64,000 nt of DNA from an uncultured Chitinophagaceae bacterium (GTDB lineage: Bacteria > Bacteroidota > Bacteroidia > Chitinophagales > Chitinophagaceae). The notes below the pieces were generated by a model that was not told the origin of the DNA, did no database searches, and saw only the letters and a program-made list of their open reading frames with translations. The DNA lies in contig CALMED010000030.1 in NCBI GenBank assembly GCA_937862815.1, positions 1-64,000 on the forward strand. The letters are read 5' to 3'. The translations under genes and the position numbers were made by a program. Of the stretch, positions 22,346-31,027 are shown piece by piece; positions within the stretch are counted from its first letter, which is position 1; every line of letters begins with the position of its first letter.

Positions 22346-24814
22346 ATGCCCTCCTATACTGGCGAACATCTTTTCCCGGGGCAGGCTGGCCATTTTCTGG
22401 CCGTACTGTCCCTGGTAGCCTCCTTTGTAGCTACGTTTGCGTATTTCCGCTCCACCAACAGCCGCGACCTGGCCCTGCAGGCCAGTTGGAAGCGGATCGC
22501 CCGCGGCGCTTTCTTCCTCGAAATCATCTCCGTGCTGGGGATTTTCACGGCCTTGTACGTGATCATCTCCAACCATATGTTCGAGTACCGCTATGCCTGG
22601 CAACACAGCAACCTGGCCCTGCCCATGCAGTACATCCTGAGTTGCTTCTGGGAAGGGCAGGAGGGCAGCTTCCTCCTCTGGAGTTTCTGGCATTGTGTGC
22701 TCGGCGGCATCATCATCTGGCGGGAGAAGGAATGGGAAGCGCCGGTGATGACCACCATCAGCTTCATGCAGTTACTGCTGGCCACCATGGTGGTGGGTAT
22801 TTACTTCTTTGATTTCAAGCTGGGCAGCAGTCCCTTTGTGCTCATGCGTAACGAAGGCATGCTCAGCCCGCAGCAATTCCCGGTGGGCTTTATGCCCGAT
22901 GGCAGCCTGCGTCCCGACTACCTCAGCTTCATCCGCGACGGGCGCGGCCTCAACCCGCTGTTGCAGAATTACTGGATGACCATCCACCCCCCGGTGCTGT
23001 TCCTGGGTTTTGCCTCCACCATCGTGCCCTTTGCTTTTGCGTTGGGCGGACTCTGGAAGAAAGACTTCGGCGGCTGGATTCAGCCCGCCCGACCCTGGGC
23101 CCTGTTCAGCGCGGGCATCCTGGGACTGGGCATCATGATGGGTGCGGCCTGGGCCTACGAGAGTCTCACCTTTGGCGGCTACTGGGCCTGGGATCCGGTG
23201 GAAAACGCCTCGCTGGTACCCTGGCTGGTGCTGGTATCGGCCATCCACACCATGATCATCTACAAGCACACGGGCCACTCGCTCCGGGCCACCTACCTGT
23301 TTTTCATCCTGCAGTTTCTGCTCATTGTTTATTCCACCTTCCTCACCCGCAGCGGCATCCTGGGCGATACCAGCGTACACGCCTTTACAGACCTGGGAAT
23401 GAACACCCAGCTGCTCCTGTTCCTGCTGGCCTTTGCCATTCCATCCCTGCTGCTGTTTGTGTTGCGTTACAAGAAAATCCCCACCATTTACCGGGAAGAA
23501 CAGTTCAGCAGCCGCGAGTTCTGGATGTTTGTGGGCTCCCTGCTGTTCTTCATTGCCTCGCTTTACATCATTGGCAAGACCTCCCTGCCGGTGGTGAACA
23601 AAATCTTCGGCACCCAATACGCCCCGCCGCAGGACATTGAGTATTCCTACAATAAGGTCCTGATCCTGTTTTCCTTTGTCATAGCCCTGCTCACCGCACT
23701 TACCCAGTACCTCAAATACAAGCAAAGCAACGGCAAACTGTTGCTCCGGCAGTTGGCAATACCCAGCACAATTGCGATTCTTATTTCATTAGCAATCAGC
23801 TATTTCGGAGATATCAACTATAATAAATATGGAATTGGCTACCTCACGGCCATCCACCTCAGCATCTTCGCATCGGTGTATGCCGTGGTAGCCAATGCCT
23901 GGTACATCGGGGCGGGCATTAAAGGCAAGATGATCAAGGCCGGCGCTTCGCTGGGGCACGTGGGTTTCGGGTTATTGTTGCTGGGAGTACTGATTTCCTC
24001 CTCCAAAAAAGAAGTGCTGAGCTGGAACACCTCGGGCATCATGGTCAACTTTGGCACGGAAAGCACCGAAAAGCCGGCCGAAAACCTTACCCTGGTAAAG
24101 GGTGTGGCCACCGATATGGGCCGGTACATGGTGACCTACCTGGGCGATTCCACCGCCCCCCTGGATCCCAAGCAGTATTTTAAAATCCGGTTCCAGTATA
24201 AAAATTCCGAGGAAGGCTTCACCCTCTATCCCGATGCTTTTGTCAACTACCAGGGCAACGAACAGCTCATTGCCAACCCCGACAGCAAGCACTACCTGCA
24301 CAAGGATGTGTTTACATATATCACGTCCCTGCCCAACCCCGAAAAGAACAAAGACACGGCCAGCTTCCGGCCAAATAAGGTAAAGGTTAACGACACGGTG
24401 TACTACAGCCGGGGATACATGGTGCTGGAGGGCCTGAATTCCACTCCCCGCCGCAAGCTGGACCTGCAGCCGGGCGACTCCGCCTTCGCGGCACAGCTGA
24501 CCGTGGTATCCATCGACAGCAGCCGCTACACGGCCGAACCGGTACTCCTGATCCGCGGCAATAACATCATTCCCATAGCCGATACCGTGATTGCCCAAAG
24601 CCTGGTGCTGGCCTTTACCGGCGCCGGGGAAGACGGCATCGAACTGGGCGTTAAAGAAAGCAACGCGGTGCTGGAATACGTAACGTTGAAAGCCTACCAG
24701 TTCCCCGCCATCAACATCCTCTGGCTGGGAGTGATTGTGATGGTACTGGGTTTCCTGCTGGCCGCCAGGAACCAGGTGCAGAAAGCCCGCAAGAATAAAT
24801 TACGTTCGGTATAA
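22346..24814 (+). CDS. ccmF: Cytochrome c maturation haem lyase subunit CcmF
   Basis: 822-residue polytopic inner-membrane protein that starts one base after the ccmE stop. The tryptophan-rich WWD-type haem-binding signature is visible near residue 278 (FGGYWAWDPVENASLVPWLV), after WMTIHPPVLFLGF and before the conserved AIHTMIIYKH and YSTFLTRSG segments. About a dozen or more membrane segments are followed by a large periplasmic part (about 560-780) and a last membrane helix. CcmF joins haem to apocytochrome c at CxxCH. The last codons are partly repeated just after the stop. Confidence 0.95.
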   Translation: MPSYTGEHLFPGQAGHFLAVLSLVASFVATFAYFRSTNSRDLALQASWKRIARGAFFLEIISVLGIFTALYVIISNHMFEYRYAWQHSNLALPMQYILSCFWEGQEGSFLLWSFWHCVLGGIIIWREKEWEAPVMTTISFMQLLLATMVVGIYFFDFKLGSSPFVLMRNEGMLSPQQFPVGFMPDGSLRPDYLSFIRDGRGLNPLLQNYWMTIHPPVLFLGFASTIVPFAFALGGLWKKDFGGWIQPARPWALFSAGILGLGIMMGAAWAYESLTFGGYWAWDPVENASLVPWLVLVSAIHTMIIYKHTGHSLRATYLFFILQFLLIVYSTFLTRSGILGDTSVHAFTDLGMNTQLLLFLLAFAIPSLLLFVLRYKKIPTIYREEQFSSREFWMFVGSLLFFIASLYIIGKTSLPVVNKIFGTQYAPPQDIEYSYNKVLILFSFVIALLTALTQYLKYKQSNGKLLLRQLAIPSTIAILISLAISYFGDINYNKYGIGYLTAIHLSIFASVYAVVANAWYIGAGIKGKMIKAGASLGHVGFGLLLLGVLISSSKKEVLSWNTSGIMVNFGTESTEKPAENLTLVKGVATDMGRYMVTYLGDSTAPLDPKQYFKIRFQYKNSEEGFTLYPDAFVNYQGNEQLIANPDSKHYLHKDVFTYITSLPNPEKNKDTASFRPNKVKVNDTVYYSRGYMVLEGLNSTPRRKLDLQPGDSAFAAQLTVVSIDSSRYTAEPVLLIRGNNIIPIADTVIAQSLVLAFTGAGEDGIELGVKESNAVLEYVTLKAYQFPAINILWLGVIVMVLGFLLAARNQVQKARKNKLRSV

Positions 24815-24935
24815 ACCGCTCGTTAGCGGGCAGGTCCGGAAGAATAAACTGCGTTCAGTTAAACGAACCGCAGGCAGCGGCCCGGCCCGGCCGCTTGTCT
24901 CTTTTTCTATACGGGAGAATCCGTAATTTCAATTC

Positions 24936-25643
24936 ATGCGCCCGGTCTGCATCATTCTTTCCGCCCTTTTATCCCTCCTGCTCCAGCTGGCCGGTGCAAC
25001 ATGCTTGCAGGCACAGGAACTGCCCCTGCCGCCCGAAGACCGGCCCACCCCCGGGACTTACCGGGTACCGGTATACGGACCCTACGATACCATTTATATT
25101 CCCGCCATTGTGTATAACGGCGAACTGCTGGGCGCCCGCCAACTCGCCGAAATCTTCATCTGGGGCGGCGATCCCCGGCAATACGAAAAACAAAGGGCCG
25201 AGTGGACCCGCCTGCGCAACGCCGTGTACGTCACCTACCCGTACGCCTATGCCGCCGGTGAGGTGATGAATGATGTACTGCGCCAGCTGGCAGGAGTGAA
25301 GAACAAATCCGAGCGGAAGAAATACATCAAATCACGGGAAAAAGAACTGCGGGCCGCCTTTGGCGACCAGATCAGCGAACTGTCGGTGTACCAGGGAAAA
25401 GTGCTCATGAAACTGATTAACCGGCAGACAGGAAACGACTGCTACGAAATCATCCGCGAAATGAAAGGCGGGGTAACAGCCCGCCTTTACCAGACCATTC
25501 TCTTTTTTGTGGGCAGCGACCTGCGGCAGGACTGGCAGCCGCAAACGGAAAAGCGCGACCGCCAGATTGAAGGCATCGTGCAGGAGATCAGCCGCATGTA
25601 TTATCCCTACAGTGTTGTGCCCGCCACCCAGCTGCAACGCTGA
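24936..25643 (+). CDS. DUF4294 family secreted protein
   Basis: 235 residues with an N-terminal signal peptide (IILSALLSLLLQLAGATCLQAQ). The core has the features I associate with the Bacteroidota DUF4294 family: YDTIYIPAIVYNGELL early on and TGNDCYEIIREMKGGVTARLYQTI further along, then FFVGSDLRQDW. The single Cys in NDCYE lies in the most conserved part. Function unknown. It lies 121 bp after ccmF in the same direction, so co-transcription is possible. Confidence 0.8.
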   Translation: MRPVCIILSALLSLLLQLAGATCLQAQELPLPPEDRPTPGTYRVPVYGPYDTIYIPAIVYNGELLGARQLAEIFIWGGDPRQYEKQRAEWTRLRNAVYVTYPYAYAAGEVMNDVLRQLAGVKNKSERKKYIKSREKELRAAFGDQISELSVYQGKVLMKLINRQTGNDCYEIIREMKGGVTARLYQTILFFVGSDLRQDWQPQTEKRDRQIEGIVQEISRMYYPYSVVPATQLQR

Positions 25644-25942
25644 TCCGATTCCCCGTTTGTTGCGTACCTTGCGTGCACCGGCAGGTTGAAAAGACGTCCT
25701 TCCGCCACCCAAAAATGATACACCAGATTTTTTGATTGAAGTGTGATCCAATGTATCAAGGGTTCGGTAGGCATCAATACTTTATTGAGAGAAGCTCTCT
25801 TGATTCGTAAAGTGCTTAGTTATTAGAGTCTTGCAATAGCTGAGTCTTCGTAATTAATGAAACATATCAAGGCCCAATCGCTTGGCACTACAGTAGCAAT
25901 AAAGTCAAATCAGAGCCTGCCCCGCATCAGCGGGGGTACCCC

Positions 25943-25981
25943 CCCGAGATCGTGGTGTAATCGATCTCGGGTGCCCTTTTT
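25943..25981 (+). terminator. Rho-independent terminator-like hairpin
   Basis: CCCGAGATCG and CGATCTCGGG (25943-25952 and 25962-25971) form a perfect 10-bp stem with a 9-nt loop, followed by TGCCCTTTTT. A second small hairpin, CCCCGC/GCGGGG, precedes it at about 25920-25935. Confidence 0.6.
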
Positions 25982-26002
25982 GGGCAAGCAAAAAGTTAAA
26001 AA

Positions 26003-26030
26003 TTGTCATACTTTTTAGGTATTTAATTTG
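26003..26030 (+). promoter_or_regulatory. Putative bshB1 promoter
   Basis: TTG (26003-26005), a 17-nt spacer, then TTAATTTG (26023-26030), which is one mismatch from TAnnTTTG. The ATG follows 35 nt later. Confidence 0.45.
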
Positions 26031-26065
26031 GTTTTCAATAGTAAAAAAGAAAATCCTTAAAAACA

Positions 26066-26794
26066 ATGAAACTCGATATCCTCGCTTTTGGCGTACACCC
26101 CGATGATGTGGAACTCAGCTGCGCCGGCACCCTCATGACCGAAATGGCCCACGGAAAAAAGGTAGGTGTGATTGACCTCACCCGCGGCGAACTGGGCACC
26201 CGCGGCACCCCGCATACCCGCCAGGAAGAAGCCGATGAGGCGGCCCGCATCATGGGCATTGCCGTACGCGAGAACCTGGGCATGCGGGACGGCTTTTTCC
26301 GCAACGACGAAGAACACCAATTGCAGGTGATCCGGCAGATCCGCCGCTTTCAGCCGGAGATTGTCCTGTGCAACGCGGTGGAAGACCGGCACCCCGATCA
26401 CGGACGTTCCTCCCGCCTGGTGAGCGACAGCTGCTTCCTGGCCGGCCTGCGGAAAATCAGTACCCAGTGGGAGGGGAGCGAACAGGAAGCCTGGCGTCCC
26501 CGCTACGTATTTCATTATATCCAGGACCGCTACCTCAATCCCGGTTTCGTGGTGGATGTTTCGGCTGTGTTTGACCGTAAGATAGATGCTATCCGCGCCT
26601 ACGGCACGCAGTTTCACAACCCCGAACTCGATGAGCCGCAGACCTATATCTCCACACCCGGTTATCTCGAAAGCGTTATCTACCGGCACAAAATGTTCGG
26701 AAAGATGATTGGTGTGGATTATGCGGAAGGATTTGTCACCGAAAAAATGATTGGCATACGAACCTTCGATAGTTTGATCCGGAACCCCACATAA
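26066..26794 (+). CDS. bshB1: Bacillithiol biosynthesis deacetylase BshB1
   Basis: 242-residue member of the PIG-L/LmbE zinc deacetylase family. The zinc motif HPDD (His11) is at the N-terminus, followed by DLTRGELGTRG and the third-ligand region DRHPDHG (about residues 112-118). These are the marks of the BshB1 group, which removes acetate from GlcNAc-malate to give the glucosamine-malate precursor of bacillithiol. The C-terminal YGTQF and GVDYAEGF segments also fit. The length is normal. bshA and bshC are not in the window, as is usual where the genes are scattered. Confidence 0.9.
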   Translation: MKLDILAFGVHPDDVELSCAGTLMTEMAHGKKVGVIDLTRGELGTRGTPHTRQEEADEAARIMGIAVRENLGMRDGFFRNDEEHQLQVIRQIRRFQPEIVLCNAVEDRHPDHGRSSRLVSDSCFLAGLRKISTQWEGSEQEAWRPRYVFHYIQDRYLNPGFVVDVSAVFDRKIDAIRAYGTQFHNPELDEPQTYISTPGYLESVIYRHKMFGKMIGVDYAEGFVTEKMIGIRTFDSLIRNPT

Positions 26795-26851
26795 TTCAAC
26801 AAATTGTGAAAGGATTGGCAAATGGATGTAGCTTAGCGGCTGAATCCAATG

Positions 26852-26859
26852 TAATTTTG
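26852..26859 (+). promoter_or_regulatory. -7 promoter box of the desaturase gene
   Basis: TAATTTTG matches TAnnTTTG and ends 14 nt before the ATG at 26874. Confidence 0.5.
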
Positions 26860-26873
26860 CATCGAATTTAATT

Positions 26874-27941
26874 ATGAGTATCCCCAAATTTCCCTCCTCC
26901 GCACAATCCTTTCATGCGGAGCTGAAAAGAAGAGTCCATTCGTATTTTGAGCAACACAACATTTCCCCCACCGGTAATTTCTACCTGTACGCGAAAGGAA
27001 TAGGTATGGGACTGGCACTGGTGGTCGTGTACGTTCACCTCGTATTTTTCACGCCCGGCGCTTTCTGGGCCGTATTGGAAAGTGTTGTGCTGGGCGGACT
27101 GATTGCCGCCATCGGCTTCAACGTGATGCACGACGGCGCCCACGGCAGTTTCAGCAAATACAAACCGGTAAACCTGCTGGCCGCTTTCTCGCTCAACATC
27201 CTGGGTGGCAGCAGCTTCATGTGGAACGTGAAGCACAACATCATCCACCACGCTTACACCAATGTGGACGGGGTGGACGATGACATTGACATCCAGCCCT
27301 GGATGCGCATGAGCAGCACGCAGAAGAAATACATCCTGCATAAATACCAGCATCGCTACTTCTGGTTCCTCTACGCCTTGTTGTACATCCTCTGGATTTT
27401 TGTTCTGGATTACCAGAAATATTTCAAGCAGAAGATCGGTAATATGCCGCTGAAGAAGATGCACCTCAACGATCACCTCGTTTTCTGGGCCTTCAAACTG
27501 ATTCACCTGTTCATCTTCGTGGCTTTACCCATTTACATGCTGGGCTTCCTTCCCTGGCTGGTGGGCTTCCTCGTGGCTACGCTGTTTGCCGGGTTTGTAC
27601 TGAGCATCGTGTTTCAACTGGCGCATACCGTGGAACACACCCATTTTCCCATGCCCAATGAAGACGATGGGCGCCTCTCGGATGAATGGGCCATTCACCA
27701 GCTCAAGACCACGGCTAATTTTGCCACCCGCAGTAAACTGATATCATTCCTGGTAGGCGGACTGAATTTCCAGGTGGAGCATCATCTGTTCCCCAAGATT
27801 TCGCATGTGCATTATCCGGCCATCAGCCGCATCATCCGCGACACCTGCCGGGAGTTCAATGTGCCGTACATCGAATACCCGCGTATGCGGCATGCCATCG
27901 CCTCGCATGTGTCGTATTTACGGCAGATGGGACGCGGCTGA
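26874..27941 (+). CDS. Acyl-CoA/acyl-lipid fatty acid desaturase
   Basis: 355-residue membrane di-iron enzyme with all three histidine boxes: HDGAH (His86, His90), HNIIHH (His121, His125, His126) and QVEHH near residue 301. The Gln in the last box is typical of front-end (delta-5/delta-6 type) desaturases, but there is no N-terminal cytochrome b5 domain, as in bacterial homologs. Hydrophobic segments lie between the boxes. The enzyme should place a cis double bond in membrane fatty acids; the position cannot be told. Its last 24 bp overlap the convergent methyltransferase gene. Confidence 0.9.
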   Translation: MSIPKFPSSAQSFHAELKRRVHSYFEQHNISPTGNFYLYAKGIGMGLALVVVYVHLVFFTPGAFWAVLESVVLGGLIAAIGFNVMHDGAHGSFSKYKPVNLLAAFSLNILGGSSFMWNVKHNIIHHAYTNVDGVDDDIDIQPWMRMSSTQKKYILHKYQHRYFWFLYALLYILWIFVLDYQKYFKQKIGNMPLKKMHLNDHLVFWAFKLIHLFIFVALPIYMLGFLPWLVGFLVATLFAGFVLSIVFQLAHTVEHTHFPMPNEDDGRLSDEWAIHQLKTTANFATRSKLISFLVGGLNFQVEHHLFPKISHVHYPAISRIIRDTCREFNVPYIEYPRMRHAIASHVSYLRQMGRG

Positions 27942-28514
27942 TTTCTGTGCCACAAAAAATAATTCGGATCCCGCACGGGGAGGAATGGAGTTGGTACACA
28001 ACTCCATTTTTTTTAACTCAAAATACGGTGCAAACAGGCGGCGGTATTCATCTTCATTCCCTCCAAAGGGTGGTCCGCCTTCAAAGTCGCGGTTGAAGAG
28101 CAGTCCGGCCAGGATGCCGCCGGGATGCAGCAACTGGTGCATGTGCGCCACATAGGCCGGGCGCAGCAGGGGATCAAGTGCGCAGAAAAAAGTCTGCTCC
28201 AGGATCAGGGCATACGAACCGGTATGTTCAAAAAAATCACCCGTCACTACCTGCAACCCCGTACCGGAAAAACGGTCACGTATAGACGCAGTAAGAAAGG
28301 GAGAGATGTCGAGCAGGGTGATGTTTGCGAAGCCCTGTTCCAGCAATGCCGCCGCTTCATGGGCGTTGCCGCAGCCGGGAATCAGCACCGGCCCGTCTTT
28401 ACGGGGCCATCCGGCGGTAAAGTCTACCAGGGCAGGGGAGGCGTAGCCAATGTCCCATCCGGTCTGCCGGTTGCGGTAGCGCTCGTCCCAAAAGTTAGCC
28501 GCCAGTTCTGGCAT
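27918..28514 (-). CDS. TPMT-family SAM-dependent methyltransferase
   Basis: 198 residues. The opening FWDERYRNRQTGWDIGYASP and the SAM-binding VLIPGCGNAHEAAALLEQGF match the thiopurine S-methyltransferase family, as does EQTFFCALDP further on. Family members methylate sulphur or selenium compounds, often small thiols; the physiological substrate here is unknown. It converges with the desaturase gene and overlaps its 3' end by 24 bp. Confidence 0.85.
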   Translation of the reverse strand: MPELAANFWDERYRNRQTGWDIGYASPALVDFTAGWPRKDGPVLIPGCGNAHEAAALLEQGFANITLLDISPFLTASIRDRFSGTGLQVVTGDFFEHTGSYALILEQTFFCALDPLLRPAYVAHMHQLLHPGGILAGLLFNRDFEGGPPFGGNEDEYRRLFAPYFELKKMELCTNSIPPRAGSELFFVAQKSAASHLP

Positions 28515-28777
28515 ACTATGATCGTTTCTGTTGAAAGGTGAGATTGACCAGCAGAGTCGCTCTTAGCAAGATGAATGGTCAATGATACTACTTATATTCC
28601 CCTCTGTGCCCGCCCCCTCTTCGTTCCTCCAGGTTGAAAAAAGCCTGCATTGACAGGCTTTGACATGCAGGTTTACCAAATCAAAGATGCAAAAAATCAT
28701 TCCATTCAATTTCCGCTGTGCCCTCCGGTCCTCCGTAACTACGTGTTGCATAACCGGGGTACCCGGTGGTATGAAAC

Positions 28778-30892
28778 TTACTGCTTACACTGAAAATAGA
28801 AGTTCTTCGTAATACTGCTCTTGGCTTCCGGCACCTGCACTTTATTTGATTTGGTTTTTACTTCCCGCAGCACCCGCTTGAAAATATCTTCCACATTCAC
28901 GTTTTCCTGGCACATGTATTTGAGGTATTTCACCAGTTCGCCGGTGTACACACCGTTGGCGCCCGGCAGACCATCAGAAGCGGGTGTTCCATCGCTGGTG
29001 GCAAAGTAGATACCGGTTTCGTCGGGCAGCGTCTTGCTGTTGAGGGTGGGTTCCGGGTCGAAATCGTCGTTAGAACCCCGCCCGTCTTTAAACGGCGTAC
29101 GGCAGGCATCCACAATCACAATGTTCAGCTTGGTAAAGGCCTTCCCCATCCGGCTGAGAATGTTCGACAGGCCCAGGCAACTGAGCGACACATCATCGGG
29201 TGTACGGATGTTGGCCCCCACCGGCACCATGTAATTTTCTGAACCGTATTTCACACCGTGCCCCGAATAATAAAAGAGTCCCACTTCATATCCCTGCAGG
29301 CGCTCGCCAAATTTCATGAATGCTTCAATCATGGCATCCCGGTCGCCGTCATACAGTGTAATAACATCAAAACCGTTTGCCTTCAGCTGGTTTGAAACTG
29401 CCAGTACGTCGTTCGCCGGGTTGTTGAGCTTCGTGATAAACCGGTATTTGGAATTGCCGATGACCAGTGCCAGTCCTTTCTTCACGAACTCACGATCCAC
29501 CAGGGAGAAGCCGCCACCACTCTGCGAGGGCTGCTGTGTGGGTGGTTTGTTCCCGGAAGGAGCCGGATTGGTATTGGTTGGTTTGCCGCTGGCAGTAGGA
29601 TTGGTATTGTTGGGCTTGCTCCCGGCAGGTGCATTGGTTGTCGGTGGTTTATTACCCTGCGGGTTACCGGCGCTTACGTTGCCGGCCGGCGGTTTGTTGC
29701 CGGAGGGCTGGGTGGTGGGGATGTTGGAAGTGGCCGGAGGCTTGTTGTTGGTGGCGGTGGTACCGGGAGCTACCACCGTGTTGTTGTAATTATTCTTTAC
29801 CCACACTTCATAGCCGGCAGGCTTTTGATCCTTGCCCTGGTACTTGCCCTCGTTCCAGTACCCGTCTTTGTACTCGCCACTGGATTGAAACAACACGCCA
29901 AAACCGTGGTGCCGCTGGTCCTGCCATTCACCTTCATACCGTTCGCCACTGGTGTAATAGTAAGTGCCCTTGCCGTTGAATTTGTTCTCCTTGAAGTTGC
30001 CTTCGTAAAAATCGCCAATGTCAAAATAATACTTGCCATACCCGTGGCGGTAGCCGTTCCTGAAGTTTCCTTCATAGTAGCCGCCGTTGTACACAAATTT
30101 GCCAAACCCATTCTTACAGTCGCCGCTGATGCATCCGGTGCTCTGGCCATCCGCCGTTTTCAGGGAACTTTTTGGGGTAACAAGCACATTATTCTCCCAA
30201 AATCCGATTTTCTTGAGACCGGACGAAGGTTCGTAGTTGATGCCCCAGCCGTGGCGCTTGCTGTCAAGAAAATTGCCCACATATTTTTCACCGGTGATGA
30301 AGAAGTAGGTGCCGTATCCCGTGAGCAGGTTTTCTTTAAACCCGCCGGTCCACCGGGTGCCATCGTCCCAGAAATAAGCCCCGTAATTGGATCGTTTACC
30401 ATCCCTGAAATAGCCGAAATAGCGGTCGTTGCCGGAATAATATTTCATGCCGTACCCATCATCACAATTACCGTTCAGACAACCGAGTGTGCCGATGGGT
30501 TTGTTGTAATAGGAAATTTTACCGAGGTACTTCCCTTTTCCAAATAATCCGTTCTGCTTAAACTGATTGGGATAGGTTTTCTCCCCTTCGCCATCAAACT
30601 CGCCATCTTTGAAATCACCTACATACCGGGTTCCGTCGCGGAAGGTCATGATGCCAAAACCATTGAACACATTGCCCAGGCTCTCTCCCATGTACTTTTC
30701 GCCGGTCTTCCACATATACACGCCAAAACCCTCCCGCTTGTCATCGTAAAATTCGCCTTCATAGATATCGCCATTGGCATATTGGAATTTACCGTAACCG
30801 GAACTGCAGTTGCCGCTCAGGCAGGTTTGCGCATGCGAAACCGCTACGGTGCCCAAAAGAAAGATAAACAGGTAAACGGACCTGGTGATCAT
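28778..30892 (-). CDS. Secreted MORN-repeat protein with caspase (C14) domain
   Basis: 704 residues with a signal peptide (VYLFIFLLGTVAVSHAQ). Residues about 22-350 hold roughly ten MORN repeats (G.F.Y.NGD.YEG.F pattern) in three blocks, each opened by a CxxG(N/D)C motif (CLSGNC, CLNGNC, CISGDC). A Pro/Asn/Thr/Gly-rich linker (about 365-460) leads to a caspase-like domain (about 470-704). Its catalytic pair is His545 (YYSGHG) and Cys597 (VDACR). Caspase-type proteases cut after Arg/Lys or Asp; the VDACR context is common in bacterial orthocaspases. The paired Cys in each block may form disulphides outside the cytoplasm. Target unknown. Confidence 0.9.
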   Translation of the reverse strand: MITRSVYLFIFLLGTVAVSHAQTCLSGNCSSGYGKFQYANGDIYEGEFYDDKREGFGVYMWKTGEKYMGESLGNVFNGFGIMTFRDGTRYVGDFKDGEFDGEGEKTYPNQFKQNGLFGKGKYLGKISYYNKPIGTLGCLNGNCDDGYGMKYYSGNDRYFGYFRDGKRSNYGAYFWDDGTRWTGGFKENLLTGYGTYFFITGEKYVGNFLDSKRHGWGINYEPSSGLKKIGFWENNVLVTPKSSLKTADGQSTGCISGDCKNGFGKFVYNGGYYEGNFRNGYRHGYGKYYFDIGDFYEGNFKENKFNGKGTYYYTSGERYEGEWQDQRHHGFGVLFQSSGEYKDGYWNEGKYQGKDQKPAGYEVWVKNNYNNTVVAPGTTATNNKPPATSNIPTTQPSGNKPPAGNVSAGNPQGNKPPTTNAPAGSKPNNTNPTASGKPTNTNPAPSGNKPPTQQPSQSGGGFSLVDREFVKKGLALVIGNSKYRFITKLNNPANDVLAVSNQLKANGFDVITLYDGDRDAMIEAFMKFGERLQGYEVGLFYYSGHGVKYGSENYMVPVGANIRTPDDVSLSCLGLSNILSRMGKAFTKLNIVIVDACRTPFKDGRGSNDDFDPEPTLNSKTLPDETGIYFATSDGTPASDGLPGANGVYTGELVKYLKYMCQENVNVEDIFKRVLREVKTKSNKVQVPEAKSSITKNFYFQCKQ

Positions 30893-31002
30893 AACGGGTT
30901 GTTTTAAAGTTGAAAGTTACCCCAATTTTTCATTGGTTGGGCATACCCTCCCGCGGGTAAAAATAGTTGAATTCCCAATGCTTACGGCTGTTAGTTTTTG
31001 CT

Positions 31003-31010
31003 TACATTTG
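31003..31010 (+). promoter_or_regulatory. -7 promoter box of the acyl-CoA dehydrogenase gene
   Basis: TACATTTG matches TAnnTTTG and ends 17 nt before the ATG at 31028. It also argues against a start upstream of the box. Confidence 0.5.
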
Positions 31011-31027
31011 CGCATCAAAATTCAGCT

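Larger units (their letters stand above)
25644..26065. other. Intergenic region with terminator hairpins and a promoter
   Basis: 422 bp with no gene. The first half shows nothing recognisable. At about 25920-25981 there are two strong hairpins, and at 26003-26030 a promoter for bshB1. Confidence 0.6.

Noticed and set aside
22772..23725. 317-codon open frame antisense to ccmF
   Set aside because: Shadow of ccmF. Its product is rich in Gln, His and Gly with no membrane or domain pattern.
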